A stretch of 64,000 nucleotides of DNA from Pseudomonadota bacterium. GTDB taxonomy: Bacteria; Pseudomonadota; Alphaproteobacteria; Sphingomonadales; Sphingomonadaceae. Of this stretch, positions 29,827-39,721 are shown piece by piece. The notes under the pieces are model-generated. The model was not told where the DNA came from and made no database searches. It saw only the letters and a program-made list of their open reading frames with translations. Both the position numbers and the translations under genes were made by a program. Each line of letters starts with the position of its first letter. Within the stretch, counting starts at the first letter, position 1. Location: NCBI GenBank assembly GCA_039818985.1, contig JBCBSU010000001.1, positions 1,080,367-1,144,366 on the forward strand, read 5' to 3'.

Positions 29827-30591
29827 CTAGTCAGCGGTTATGGGTGAGACTGGCCAGACAAAATCCAATGCGGTCTGTCCTGTTGCCTTTCCTTCAGGAT
29901 CATATCGGCGCTCCGTGACCTGTCCCTTGCCATCTGCATCGACCAGAATGACGGTGCTGCATCGCGTGCCATAAACCGGATGATGGATGAAGATCGGACT
30001 CTGCTCTGCCCTGTCCGGTGTGACTTGCGGCCTGTCATCCTCTCGCAGGCCATTGAGCAGCCTGTCGGGATCATGTTTGCCTGAGTCTAGCCACTCGGCC
30101 AGAAAGTCTTTGATACGTATTGTCTTGGGCCAGGGTTCATCGAGATCGCCATTGGCCAGGCCATAGATATTCGGGACAAGACCCATATTGTTGTTCGTCG
30201 TGCCAGATTGTGGCTGACTGGCAATCAGCCAGGCCTGGTCCTGATCCACGGCCAGCAAGCTGAATCCATTATACTTTCCGGCCAGTTCCGGTTCCACCCT
30301 CAGCGGCGCGACACCCTGCTTCAGCGCATCGGTGACAAGGGCACCACGTGACAGTTTGGTGGGATCTCGGCCATCAGAATTGCGCCGGTTGGTGATCACC
30401 GCGAGACGCCCCTGTGGCGAAACCCCGAGCCATGTTCCGCCCGACTGCTCGTCACGTCCGGCAATGATATCGCTGCCATCATTCCATGCAGCCAGTGGCG
30501 ATGCCTGTCGCGCATGCAGTTCGTCACGGTTACCGATCAGCACCAATGGCCAGTCGGGATGCGTTTTCCACGCTAGGGCAACGACGCACAT
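29827..30591 (-). CDS. NRDE family protein (TANGO2-like)
   Basis: A 254-residue protein of the transport and Golgi organisation 2 family. It begins MCVVALAWKTHPDWPLVLIGNRDE, giving the eponymous NRDE and an N-terminal Cys2 that may act as an Ntn-type nucleophile after Met removal. SGGTWLGVS and ITNRR follow. Reported links include heme handling and acyl-CoA metabolism, with no settled function. It lies 21 bases downstream of cysK on the same strand. Confidence 0.9.
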   Translation of the reverse strand: MCVVALAWKTHPDWPLVLIGNRDELHARQASPLAAWNDGSDIIAGRDEQSGGTWLGVSPQGRLAVITNRRNSDGRDPTKLSRGALVTDALKQGVAPLRVEPELAGKYNGFSLLAVDQDQAWLIASQPQSGTTNNNMGLVPNIYGLANGDLDEPWPKTIRIKDFLAEWLDSGKHDPDRLLNGLREDDRPQVTPDRAEQSPIFIHHPVYGTRCSTVILVDADGKGQVTERRYDPEGKATGQTALDFVWPVSPITAD

Positions 30592-30612
30592 GTTTCAGGG
30601 TTGCCTTGAGCG

Positions 30613-31545
30613 CTATTGCTCCGGCAGGAAATCGGGCACCGAGAGATAGCGCTCGCCGGTATCATAGTTGAAGCCCAGCACTTTTGCGCCTGCACCCAGA
30701 TCGGGTAGTTTCTGGGCAATCGCAGCGAGCGTAGCGCCAGATGACAGGCCGACCAGCATTCCTTCTTCGCGGGCGGCGCGGCGCGCCATGTCCTTGGCAT
30801 CATCGGGGGCAACCTGGATTGCGCCGTCAATGGTGTCGGTATGAAGGTTGCCCGGGATGAAGCCGGCGCCAATGCCCTGAAGCGGATGTGGGCCGGGCTG
30901 GCCGCCGCTGATCACGGGAGAGAGGGTCGGTTCTACGGCATAGACTTTGAGATCGGGCCAATGCTGTTTCAGCACTTTTGCGGTACCGGTGATATGGCCT
31001 CCAGTGCCGACACCGGTAATGATTGCATCCAGTGGGGAGTCTTTGAAATCAGCGAGGATTTCTTCGGCGGTGGTGCGCACATGCACATCGACATTGGCCG
31101 GGTTTTCGAACTGTTGCGGCATCCATGCGCCTTCGGTCTCGTCGAGCAGTTCTTGCGCCCGTTCGATCGCACCCTTCATGCCCTTTTCCTTGGCCGTCAG
31201 GTCAAAGCTTGCGCCATAGGCGAGCATTAGCCGCCGCCGCTCGATCGACATGGATTCGGGCATCACCAGAACCAGTTTATAGCCCTTGACCGCCGCGACC
31301 ATGGCGAGGCCGACACCGGTATTGCCCGATGTCGGTTCAATGATCGTACCGCCCGGTTTGAGTTCCCCCGAGGCTTCCGCCGCTTCGATCATGGCCAGTG
31401 CGATCCGGTCCTTGATCGACCCGCCGGGATTGGCCCGCTCCGACTTGATCCAAACCTCTGTGCCTTTTGGCGCGTTGCCGAACAGGCGGTTCATTCTGAT
31501 ATGCGGCGTATTACCGATGGTTTCGAGAATATTGGCGGCAATCAT
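30613..31545 (-). CDS. cysK: Cysteine synthase A
   Basis: A 310-residue PLP enzyme that makes cysteine from O-acetylserine and sulfide. The PLP lysine is Lys45 in PGGSIKDR, and the substrate loop TSGNTG is at 68-73 (PTSGNTGVG). The cofactor phosphate loop is [10 protein letters not shown]. Its ATG overlaps the stop of the MFS gene by 4 bases, an arrangement that could pair sulfur metabolism with export. Confidence 0.95.
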   Translation of the reverse strand: MIAANILETIGNTPHIRMNRLFGNAPKGTEVWIKSERANPGGSIKDRIALAMIEAAEASGELKPGGTIIEPTSGNTGVGLAMVAAVKGYKLVLVMPESMSIERRRLMLAYGASFDLTAKEKGMKGAIERAQELLDETEGAWMPQQFENPANVDVHVRTTAEEILADFKDSPLDAIITGVGTGGHITGTAKVLKQHWPDLKVYAVEPTLSPVISGGQPGPHPLQGIGAGFIPGNLHTDTIDGAIQVAPDDAKDMARRAAREEGMLVGLSSGATLAAIAQKLPDLGAGAKVLGFNYDTGERYLSVPDFLPEQ

Positions 31546-32915
31546 GATGTGGTCTCTCCTGTCTCGGTGCGGCGCGACGCTCCGGATGTGGCGCCGGTAG
31601 CCTTGTTGTCACATGATAAAGCCTTATCTCGCAATTCCGCCTCAGCTTGCAACACCTCTCTTGGCGGATCGAAGGTGCGCGCTGCGCCAAGCTGGGGAAA
31701 CAGCCGCGACCATAAGGCGGTAATGGCGATGGCCCCTGCGCCGCCGCCAACAATCGCCACCACCGGGCCGACCAGAAAGGCGAGGCCGCCGGTAAATGCA
31801 TCGCCAAGCTCATTCGAAGCGCTGATTGTCATCTGACTCACCGCGCCGACACGGCCCCGCTTGTCGTCGGGGGTGTGGAGCTGGATCAGGGAACTGCGGA
31901 CATAGACACCGAACATGTCCGCCGCGCCGCATATGGCAAGGCAGAAGACCGAGAGCGGGAGCCAGGTGCTGAGACCGAAACCGATAGTGGCGACACCGAA
32001 GACGATCATGGCAATAAGCATCACATTGCCGACATTGCGCTTCAGCGGGACGAAGGAGAAGATACCGGCGACGATCACCGCGCCGATGGCGGGGGCAGGA
32101 GCAAGCAGCGACAGCGCCAGTTCTTCCGATCCCAATATGTCGCGCGCATAGACCGGGATCATCGCCTGCGCGCCGGCAAGGAACATCACCATCAGATCGA
32201 GCGTGATCGCCCCCAGCACCAGCTTGTTGGTGCCGACATAGCTGAGGCCGTCCACAAGCTGGCGAAGCGGTCCGCGCGAACGGTCCATCGCCGCACGCGC
32301 TACCGGGCCGATACGCAGCATCGCCAGTGTCGAAAGAGCGTAGAGACCGGCACAGACGAAATAGGGAAGCGACGGCGCGACCTGATAGAGCGGGCCGGCC
32401 ATGGACGGGCCGACTATGACTCCAACCTGCCAGGCAATGGTTGAAAGCGCGATGGCCTGGGGTAGCGATTCCTTGGGGACAAGATTGGGTGCCAGCGCCG
32501 TGATTGCCGGGCCGAGAAAGGCACGGCAGATACCCAGAAGCACCGATATCGCGTAAATCCAGCCGATGCTGATCGCACCCTGATATGTGAGCAGCGCCAG
32601 CAGCAGCGCGATCGCGCCCTGTACAGCCAGCACGATACGCGCAATCCATCGTCTGTCCATGCGATCGGCAACCCAGCCGACAATCGGGGTGAGAATGAAC
32701 AGCGGCAGAAATTGCAGCAGGCCGATAATCCCCAATATGCCTGCCGATGCCGCAATGCCCAGATCCTCTCGGGCCAGATTATAAGCCTGCCAGCCAAGGA
32801 TCAGCATCATCGCATAGAGCGCGAACATCGCCGTCAGCCGCGAGAACCAGAGATAGCGGTAATTGGCGATGCGGAACGGGTGCACCGCTTTGTCGTCGGC
32901 AGGGTGTTCGGTCAT
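31542..32915 (-). CDS. MFS transporter (EntS-like, MFS_3)
   Basis: About 457 residues with 12 predicted membrane segments between about residues 15 and 410. It starts with [14 protein letters not shown], typical of the enterobactin-exporter-like MFS_3 group, and has the loop motif [11 protein letters not shown] after TM2. The C-terminal 50 residues are a hydrophilic tail. The ATG at 32913-32915 is preferred to a TTG three codons earlier. Export of a small metabolite is inferred; the cargo is unknown. Confidence 0.88.
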   Translation of the reverse strand: MTEHPADDKAVHPFRIANYRYLWFSRLTAMFALYAMMLILGWQAYNLAREDLGIAASAGILGIIGLLQFLPLFILTPIVGWVADRMDRRWIARIVLAVQGAIALLLALLTYQGAISIGWIYAISVLLGICRAFLGPAITALAPNLVPKESLPQAIALSTIAWQVGVIVGPSMAGPLYQVAPSLPYFVCAGLYALSTLAMLRIGPVARAAMDRSRGPLRQLVDGLSYVGTNKLVLGAITLDLMVMFLAGAQAMIPVYARDILGSEELALSLLAPAPAIGAVIVAGIFSFVPLKRNVGNVMLIAMIVFGVATIGFGLSTWLPLSVFCLAICGAADMFGVYVRSSLIQLHTPDDKRGRVGAVSQMTISASNELGDAFTGGLAFLVGPVVAIVGGGAGAIAITALWSRLFPQLGAARTFDPPREVLQAEAELRDKALSCDNKATGATSGASRRTETGETTS

Positions 32916-33027
32916 CAGCGTCAATTAGGCAAGTGCCGGTCAATCCGCAATGGCCGGTACAGGGTCACGATGACCGTGGTGAATGGTGCGAGCCGGAGAA
33001 CTGGCGCATTTCTACAACGTTATTTTT

Positions 33028-33071
33028 CTGTCATAAAAATATTTCGTAACCGTCACATTAGCTTCACCCCA
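33028..33071 (+). promoter_or_regulatory. Pho-box-like series upstream of the autotransporter gene
   Basis: Reading in 11-base steps from 33028 gives CTGTCATAAAA, ATATTTCGTAA, CCGTCACATTA and GCTTCACCCCA. The first, third and fourth units match the PhoB repeat (CTGTCAT/CGTCAC/CTTCAC). It lies in the gap between the divergent MFS gene and the autotransporter gene. Confidence 0.45.
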
Positions 33072-33104
33072 TTGCCATTAGCCGCTGTTAGGGCCGCAGA
33101 AAAA

Positions 33105-33143
33105 TCGGGAGGGCCGTTCTGGCCGGATAATTCTCCCGACTTT
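33105..33143 (+). other. Hairpin with short T-run in the autotransporter leader
   Basis: TCGGGAG (33105-33111) pairs with CTCCCGA (33133-33139), and an inner GGCC/GGCC pair (33112-33115, 33121-33124) extends it. CTTTTCG follows. It lies 52 bases before the autotransporter ATG and looks like a terminator or attenuator in the leader, though the T-run is short. Confidence 0.5.
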
Positions 33144-33190
33144 TCGTAATCTTAAGGCGCATGACGTGCCAGCAGGGAGTGCAGTATAAA

Positions 33191-35809
33191 ATGGCTATTT
33201 ATCCAAAAAATTCAATGACTTTCTCCGCTTCTTCCGGCAATCGTCAGGCCCTGAAAACCGCAGTCAGCGCCGCCGCACTGGCCGTCGGCTGCACCATTGC
33301 CGCACCGGCCATGGCACAGCAGCCGCTGCTGCAGTCGGAAGAAAGTCCCTTTGCCAACAGCATGAATGCGCCGGTGTTCCAGGTCTCTAACGCACCGCAG
33401 GATGTTACTGTCGATGGCACGGAAGATGAAACTGTAGATGTAGGACCGGGCGAAACACTGACAGTTACGGCTGATGGCAGTATCTCTGTAGACGATGGCG
33501 ATGCTGTTGAGGTTGATGGTGATGGAGCAACCATTAACAATGACGGTACCATTTCATCATCAGATGGTCGCGCGATAGATGCGCGCGGTGTCGATAATAC
33601 GGTTATCATCAATAACGGCACAATCAGTTCCACCGATTCCGATGTGATCGATGTATCCGGCAGCGATGGGGTAACCATTACCAATACCGGCACGATCCTG
33701 GGCGATGTCACCGATGTCAAGGGCATCGACGGTGGAGATAATCTGACGGTCACCAACTCCGGCATTATTCGGGTGACCAACGGCGAAGGTAAGGGCATCG
33801 AGGGTGACGAGAACCTAACCGTGATGAACATGGAAGGTGGCCTGATTGAAGCATTGGGCCAAGGCGCTGAGGCCGTCGAAGCCGATGGCGCAGGTCTTGT
33901 GCTGGTTAACGCCGGCACAATCCGCTCGGAATTTGATGACGCTGTCGACGGTGATGACAATGTCGATATCACCAACAGTGGTTTGATTGAGGGTAACGCC
34001 AACGATGCGATCGAACTCAATAGCGGCACGATTACCAATTCGGGTACCATCATCTCGCTGTCGAGCGATCCTGAGGGCACTCCGTCCACAATTGGCGGTC
34101 CGCCGGAGCTGGATGCCGCGATCGATTTCGATGCCGGCACGCCGGGCAATGAAGATGGCACCGTTACCAACCTCGCTGGTGGCCTGATCGAAGGTGATAT
34201 CGGCATCGTTGCCAGCCCGGGCAATGTCGGTAACTCAACACCCAATCGCGGTGCGCAGACAGTGATCAACAATGGCACCATTCGAGGCCGCATGGGCACC
34301 GCTGTCGCACTCGGCTTCGGTGACGACACATTTGAGCAGCAGGAACAGGGTGTTGTTGACGGCATTGTCGACGGCGGTGACGGTTTCGATACCGCTCGCA
34401 TCGGTGGTGCTTTCGACAGCGACTTCCTGATCAATTTCGAACAGATCAGCTTTGCCAATGCCGTAATCGGAGGCATGCGCACGGTTACCGGCGATGTCAC
34501 CATTGACGGTCCTGTCACCTTCAACCTCACCACCGATAATCTGCTGGTCGACGGCGACCTGACGCTGGAAAACAGTGCTGTGGTCAATGTGACCACCAAT
34601 TTCGATATCACCACGGTGCTTACCGGTCAGCCGATCGCGATAGTGGACGAGACCGGCACCTTTACCGATAATGGTGTCACCGTGAATGTCATCGATGATG
34701 ACCTGCTGCTCGATTTCGATGTTGATGTCGGTTCGATCCTGATCACGCCACAGGCGGCCAATCCGGGTGCCAATTCAGCGGATGGCAATGTCCTGCTGCT
34801 GGGCAACACGCTGCAGGCGGCCCTGGTCCTGCGCTCGCTGGACCCGACCTTCGCCAACCAGATCAACGATCTGGGAAGCCTTGCTGCCTTCGAAACCGCA
34901 GCCAATGGCCTGCTGCCATCGCTGAGCACCGGTATCTCGCGTGAGATTTTCGAGAGCTCGAACATGGGCAGCCGCTTCCTTGATCAGCGGATTGCCGAAA
35001 AGGGCAGTGGCATCTGGGGCCAGTTCGGCTATCGCGCATCCGATCGCGATACCCGCTCGACAACGGTTTCAGGCTATGACGCCGACAGCTTCACCTTTGC
35101 CCTTGGCGCGGACACCCATGTCAGCGACACGTTCATTCTGGGCATCGCCGGCGTCTACAGCAATATCGACATTGGCGAGACCAATGGCAGCAACGAGAAT
35201 ATCGATATCGATAGCTACAAGATTTCGCTCTATGGCGGTCTCAACTTCACCGACCAATTCTATGTCAATGGTGAGGTCGGTTACAGCTTCAGCGATGTCG
35301 ACACCGCGAGAACCGCGCTCACCGGACCTGTCCAGGGCGCGTTCAATGTCGACGGTTATGTTGCTCGCGTCGAGGCCGGCTACATCATCGAGACGTCGGA
35401 GAACTTCTCGCTGACCCCGACACTCGGCCTCAACTATATGTATCTCGATTTCGACGAATATACCGAGTTTGGCGGCCTTGCTCTCGGCGTTACTCGCGAC
35501 GAAGTACAGTTCTGGGAGGGGCGTATCGGCCTGACCGCCAATGCCGATTTCGATAAGCTGAAGGGCCTGTTGCGGGTTGTCTATGCCTATGACTTCGACG
35601 CTGACGCCCGGGTGGCGCAGCTGACGCTGTTCAATGCGCCATCCTTTGTCGTGTCATCGGATACGCCAGCCGAGGGCCGTTTCGAAGTCGATGCCGGCTT
35701 TGGTTATGACCTCTCGGATATGGCCCGTATCGATCTGTCCTATACCGGTGAATTCGCTGATGAATTCACTTCGCATGGTGGTCTGGTCCGGCTCCGCTTC
35801 GGTTTCTGA
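33191..35809 (+). CDS. Autotransporter (type Va) with acidic beta-solenoid passenger
   Basis: About 872 residues. A long signal region ends near TIAAPAMAQ. The passenger (about 45-560) is Asp-rich and built of recurring strands with an N-x-GTI signature (NNDGTISS, NNGTISST, TNTGTILG, TNSGLIEG, TNSGTIIS, NNGTIRGR), the pattern of a right-handed beta-helix. The last 270 residues form the autotransporter barrel, from about GSGIWGQFGYR to the terminal LRFGF with the final Phe needed for assembly. The ATG at 33191 follows GGGAG by 11 bases. An adhesin or surface-structure role is inferred. Confidence 0.93.
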   Translation: MAIYPKNSMTFSASSGNRQALKTAVSAAALAVGCTIAAPAMAQQPLLQSEESPFANSMNAPVFQVSNAPQDVTVDGTEDETVDVGPGETLTVTADGSISVDDGDAVEVDGDGATINNDGTISSSDGRAIDARGVDNTVIINNGTISSTDSDVIDVSGSDGVTITNTGTILGDVTDVKGIDGGDNLTVTNSGIIRVTNGEGKGIEGDENLTVMNMEGGLIEALGQGAEAVEADGAGLVLVNAGTIRSEFDDAVDGDDNVDITNSGLIEGNANDAIELNSGTITNSGTIISLSSDPEGTPSTIGGPPELDAAIDFDAGTPGNEDGTVTNLAGGLIEGDIGIVASPGNVGNSTPNRGAQTVINNGTIRGRMGTAVALGFGDDTFEQQEQGVVDGIVDGGDGFDTARIGGAFDSDFLINFEQISFANAVIGGMRTVTGDVTIDGPVTFNLTTDNLLVDGDLTLENSAVVNVTTNFDITTVLTGQPIAIVDETGTFTDNGVTVNVIDDDLLLDFDVDVGSILITPQAANPGANSADGNVLLLGNTLQAALVLRSLDPTFANQINDLGSLAAFETAANGLLPSLSTGISREIFESSNMGSRFLDQRIAEKGSGIWGQFGYRASDRDTRSTTVSGYDADSFTFALGADTHVSDTFILGIAGVYSNIDIGETNGSNENIDIDSYKISLYGGLNFTDQFYVNGEVGYSFSDVDTARTALTGPVQGAFNVDGYVARVEAGYIIETSENFSLTPTLGLNYMYLDFDEYTEFGGLALGVTRDEVQFWEGRIGLTANADFDKLKGLLRVVYAYDFDADARVAQLTLFNAPSFVVSSDTPAEGRFEVDAGFGYDLSDMARIDLSYTGEFADEFTSHGGLVRLRFGF

Positions 35810-35832
35810 TTATCGCCATTTCTGATCGCTGG

Positions 35833-35863
35833 AGGGGCCGCCCATTTCGGGCGGCCCCTTTTT
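35833..35863 (+). terminator. Strong intrinsic terminator after the autotransporter
   Basis: AGGGGCCGCCC (35833-35843) and GGGCGGCCCCT (35849-35859) form a perfect 11-bp stem with an ATTTC loop, followed by TTTT (35860-35863). Confidence 0.93.
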
Positions 35864-35982
35864 CGTATTGGCCTATCTTGCGCCATCCCCCGAAACGATG
35901 CTCTAAACAGGGACATCCCGGGACGACAAGGGGATCAAAAGTCGGCTTCTCCGGGAGGATCATTTCATAGGGGAGGTGCGAA

Positions 35983-36372
35983 ATGAAAATGTACATCAAA
36001 GGCGTGGTTGTTGACGATCAGGAAAAAGCGCTGGCCTTCTATACCGGGAAGCTCGGCTTTGTGGTCAAGCATGACATTCCCGTTGGTGAGCACAGATGGC
36101 TGACCGTTGTATCGCCCGAAGAGCCCGATGGCGTCGAACTGGGCTTGGAACCCAATGCACATCCCGCATCGCGTAGCTTTCAGGACGCACTCAAGGCAGA
36201 TGGTATTCCGTTCACCGCATTCAGCGTCGATGACATGGAAGCCGAGGTGGACAGGCTACAGGCAGCGGGTGTGACCTTCACCCAGTTACCGGTCGAAGCA
36301 GGGGGTGCCACAATAGCGATTTTCGATGATACGTGCGGCAATCTTATCCAGCTGATGCAGGTCGACGCCTGA
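35983..36372 (+). CDS. VOC family (glyoxalase-fold) protein
   Basis: A 129-residue protein with paired beta-alpha-beta-beta-beta modules. KGVVVDDQEKALAFYTGKLGF begins the first and FTAFSVDDMEAEVDRLQAAGV the second. Acidic residues (e.g. Glu in DGVELGLEP and the C-terminal FDDTCGNLIQL) are candidate metal ligands. This form is common among bleomycin-resistance-like and unassigned VOC enzymes. A GGGAGG site precedes the ATG. Substrate unknown. Confidence 0.88.
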   Translation: MKMYIKGVVVDDQEKALAFYTGKLGFVVKHDIPVGEHRWLTVVSPEEPDGVELGLEPNAHPASRSFQDALKADGIPFTAFSVDDMEAEVDRLQAAGVTFTQLPVEAGGATIAIFDDTCGNLIQLMQVDA

Positions 36373-36392
36373 CGTTCCGGTCAGCGTGCGGA

Positions 36393-37199
36393 TCAGGCGG
36401 AAATTACCACCTGATCGCCCAGCTTGGCGATGGCAAAAAGCTGGGCCGCAAATTCATCAGGTATGCCGACACAGCCATGGGTGGCATAGCCGAATTCGAC
36501 CTCGCTGCCATGGATGGCAATGCCGTCATTGGTCAGCCGCAGCATATAGGGCATGGGCGCGAAATAGAGATTGGACACATGGTCGATGTCCTTCTCGGTG
36601 ATGGTGAACTTGCCCGTTGGTGTCGGTTTCTCATCAGCACCATAGAGGATCACCGCGGTGCCGATTTCATAGCCGCCGCGATAAACCGACATTACCTGGT
36701 CTTCCAGATTGACGGTAATCAACAGCTTGCCCTGTTTTGGGGCATTGGCTTCGTCCCAGACCCAGTCACCATGCTCAAATGGCCCTTCGACTGTCAGCAT
36801 CTTCCGAATGGGATAATCGCCGACCATTGCAACGGCATTGCTGGCTGGCCGTGAAACTGCGGCACTGGGGCTGTTATCGGTAACAAGGCCATTGTCGCGG
36901 CTGATCTCGGGTGTCGCGTCCGCGCCATCTGGTGTATCGGAGAGCGATACAGCTTCAGCGGTATCAGGCCGGGACTTGAGTCTATCAGGATCGGCAAAAA
37001 GCGTGTCTTCGAACGGCAGTTGCGGTGTTTCGGTTTTGGGCGCTGTCGCAGCCGCCGTCCGATCCTTGGCAGGTGCCTCGGCGGCGTTGGATGGCATCAG
37101 CAAGCCGAAAAGCGGCAGCACCAGCAGCGATGACAGCATAGCCACCAGGCCAAAGCGGCGCGCCGTCTGTGTCTGCTTGCTCTTACTTTTATGCGGCAT
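36393..37199 (-). CDS. L,D-transpeptidase (YkuD domain)
   Basis: A 268-residue envelope protein with an N-terminal anchor (about 19-38), a Pro/Thr/Asp-rich spacer (40-130) and a YkuD domain (about 155-268). The catalytic block is IHGSEVEFGYATHGCVGI, with Cys243 as the nucleophile. The residue after HGC is Val-Gly instead of the usual Ile-Arg, which marks a divergent subgroup. It would make 3-3 peptidoglycan cross-links or attach proteins to the wall. Confidence 0.88.
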   Translation of the reverse strand: MPHKSKSKQTQTARRFGLVAMLSSLLVLPLFGLLMPSNAAEAPAKDRTAAATAPKTETPQLPFEDTLFADPDRLKSRPDTAEAVSLSDTPDGADATPEISRDNGLVTDNSPSAAVSRPASNAVAMVGDYPIRKMLTVEGPFEHGDWVWDEANAPKQGKLLITVNLEDQVMSVYRGGYEIGTAVILYGADEKPTPTGKFTITEKDIDHVSNLYFAPMPYMLRLTNDGIAIHGSEVEFGYATHGCVGIPDEFAAQLFAIAKLGDQVVISA

Positions 37200-37345
37200 G
37201 AGGGATTTTCCGGTGACAAGGCGCTGAATTCAACCGCTTGTAATTAGCGCAAAACCGGTATTTTGCCAATGGCTGTGGTGTCGCTGTCCCATGACAAGAC
37301 GGTGGCCTGCGTGAATCTTACCGTGACTGTGACCGGTTTTGGTGC

Positions 37346-39670
37346 TCAGCCCAGGCTGACGAAACTGTCGAGCACGCGTTTGCGGCCCGAGGTTTCGAAA
37401 TCGATTTCCAGCTTGTTGCCTTCCTTTTCGGCCACTGTGCCATAGCCGAATTTCTGATGGAAGACACGGGCACCGAGAGTGATATCGTCGCGGCCCTTAT
37501 TTCCCATGCTGACCGCGCTGCGGCGGTTTTCAGCGACGCGTTTCGGAGTAGTGTCAAAGCCGCCTTTGAGATGCGCTGCGCGTTGCCAGCCAGGGCCGCG
37601 GCGCGAGGCGCGATCGGGGTCACGGGCAAGATGCGCAAATGGGTCCTCACGCTCTGACCAATTGGCGCGCCACAGGCTTTCGCCGCCGGTCATGCTGTCT
37701 TCCATGTCCACCGCATCGGCAGGGATTTCGCCTATAAAGCGCGATGGGATAGCGCTGGTCCACTGGCCATAGATGCGGCGATTTGCGGCATGCAAAATGG
37801 TACAGCGGGTACGGGCGCGGGTGATTGCGACATAGGCGAGGCGGCGCTCTTCCTCCAGGCTCGCCGTGCCGCCTTCATCGAGCGCACGCTGTGATGGGAA
37901 CACGCCTTCTTCCCAGCCGACCAGAAAGACATTGTGAAACTCCAGCCCCTTGGCCGCATGGATGGTCATGATGGTGGCGGTGTCGCCCTGATCGGCAGCA
38001 TCATTGTCCATCACCAGACTGACATGCTCGAGAAAGTCGCCCAGCGTCTCATATTCTTCCATGGCGCGGGCGAGCTCGGAGAGGTTCTCCAACCGCCCCG
38101 AGGCCTCGACGCTTTTCTCCGCCTGTAGCGTGGCCGTATAGCCGCTTTCATCGAGCACCTGCCGCACCAGATCGGCCGGGGTCATGCTGTTCATTTCATC
38201 GCGCCAGCGGGCGATATGCTTCATCAATCCGGCCAGTGCATTGCGCGCCCGAGGCGGCAGTTCGTCGCTGTCGAGAATATCGAACGCCGCGCGCGACAGC
38301 GGCGTGCCCGTAGCCCGCGCCAACCGGTGAATCTTCTCCACCGATTTGTCGCCAAGCCCGCGTTTTGGCGTATTGACGATCCGCTCAAAGGCCAGGTCAT
38401 CGGCAGGCTGGTTGATCACCCGCAAATAGGCGAGGGCATCGCGGATTTCGGCGCGCTCATAAAAGCGAAAACCGCCGATAATGCGATAGGGCATGCCGAT
38501 AGCAATAAAGCGGTCCTCAAACTCGCGCGTCTGGAATTGCGCGCGGACCAATATGGCGCAGTCATTCAGAGACACGCCCTGGCGTTGCAACGATTCCAGC
38601 TCCTCACCAACGCGCCGCGCCTCTTCCGGGCCATCCCAGATGCCGAGGACGCGCACCTTGTCGCCGGGATCGAGCTCGGTCCAGAGCGTCTTGCCCAGCC
38701 GTCCGCTATTCGCCTGTATCAGCCCCGATGCGGCGGCCAATATCTGCGGGGTAGAACGATAATTCTGCTCCAGCCGCACGATAGTCGCTTCGGGAAAATC
38801 CTTTTCGAAGCGCAATATGTTGCCGACTTCGGCCCCGCGCCAGCTATAGATGGACTGGTCATCATCGCCGACACAGCAGATATTGTGATGCGACTGGGCC
38901 AGCAGGCGCAGCCAGAGATACTGGCTGGCATTGGTGTCCTGATACTCGTCAACAAGGATATATTTGAACCGCTGCTGATACTGTTCCAGCACCGTACGGT
39001 CGGTTTTGAGCAGGGTCAGCATATGCAGCAGCAGATCGCCAAAATCGCAGGCATTGAGAGCCTTTAGCCGGTCTTGGTAAAGCTGATAAATTTCCTGTCC
39101 GCGGCCTTGGGCATAGGCCTCACTATCGGCGGCGCTAAGGTCTTTGGGGTTAAGCCCGCGATTTTTCCAGCCGTCAATTTGCGCCGCCAATTGCCGCGCT
39201 GGAAAGCGCTTGTCGTCAATATCATTGGCCTGGATGAGTTGCTTCAACAGTCGCAGCTGGTCATCGGTGTCGATAATGGTAAAATTGCTCTGCAGCCCCA
39301 CCAGTTCGGCATGACGGCGCAGCATTTTTGCGCCGATGGAATGGAAGGTGCCGAGCCAGGGCATCCCTTCGACCGCCTCGCCAACATGGCCGCCGACCCG
39401 CTCACGCATTTCGCGCGCGGCCTTGTTGGTGAAGGTAACGGCAAGAATTTCCGATGGCCATGCGCGGCGGGTAGCGAGGATATGCGCCAATCGCGCGGTC
39501 AGCGCCGCCGTTTTGCCCGTGCCCGCGCCCGCCAGCATCAGCACCGGGCCATCCAGCGTGGTCACCGCCTTGCGCTGCTCCGGGTTTAATCCGCGCAGAT
39601 AAGCCGGTTCAGCCTGGGGCACGGGCGGCGCATCGTCAAAACCGCTATCATCGGGGAAGGGACTGGTCAT
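37346..39670 (-). CDS. uvrD: UvrD/PcrA-type DNA helicase II
   Basis: A 774-residue superfamily 1A helicase used in nucleotide excision and mismatch repair. Motifs in order: Q-motif LNPEQRKAV, Walker A AGAGTGKT, motif Ia TFTNKAAREM, motif II VDEYQDTN, motif III GDDDQSIYSWRGA, motif IV RLEQNYRST, motif V TIMTIHAAKGLEF and motif VI VAITRAR. The C-terminal tail carries a PcrA/UvrD tudor-like segment (GARVFHQKFGYGTV). An SOS box lies 5 bases upstream of the ATG. Confidence 0.97.
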   Translation of the reverse strand: MTSPFPDDSGFDDAPPVPQAEPAYLRGLNPEQRKAVTTLDGPVLMLAGAGTGKTAALTARLAHILATRRAWPSEILAVTFTNKAAREMRERVGGHVGEAVEGMPWLGTFHSIGAKMLRRHAELVGLQSNFTIIDTDDQLRLLKQLIQANDIDDKRFPARQLAAQIDGWKNRGLNPKDLSAADSEAYAQGRGQEIYQLYQDRLKALNACDFGDLLLHMLTLLKTDRTVLEQYQQRFKYILVDEYQDTNASQYLWLRLLAQSHHNICCVGDDDQSIYSWRGAEVGNILRFEKDFPEATIVRLEQNYRSTPQILAAASGLIQANSGRLGKTLWTELDPGDKVRVLGIWDGPEEARRVGEELESLQRQGVSLNDCAILVRAQFQTREFEDRFIAIGMPYRIIGGFRFYERAEIRDALAYLRVINQPADDLAFERIVNTPKRGLGDKSVEKIHRLARATGTPLSRAAFDILDSDELPPRARNALAGLMKHIARWRDEMNSMTPADLVRQVLDESGYTATLQAEKSVEASGRLENLSELARAMEEYETLGDFLEHVSLVMDNDAADQGDTATIMTIHAAKGLEFHNVFLVGWEEGVFPSQRALDEGGTASLEEERRLAYVAITRARTRCTILHAANRRIYGQWTSAIPSRFIGEIPADAVDMEDSMTGGESLWRANWSEREDPFAHLARDPDRASRRGPGWQRAAHLKGGFDTTPKRVAENRRSAVSMGNKGRDDITLGARVFHQKFGYGTVAEKEGNKLEIDFETSGRKRVLDSFVSLG

Positions 39671-39675
39671 GCCCT

Positions 39676-39690
39676 GAACACTTAGGGAAC
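39676..39690 (-). promoter_or_regulatory. LexA (SOS) box of uvrD
   Basis: On the minus strand this reads GTTCCCTAAGTGTTC, an exact GTTC-N7-GTTC, the alphaproteobacterial LexA consensus. It ends 5 bases before the uvrD start codon (39668-39670), so LexA would cover the transcription start or the first codons. The position implies a very short or absent leader. Confidence 0.75.
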
Positions 39691-39721
39691 GATGAGATTC
39701 CCGACAAGGGTCTGGCGCAGG

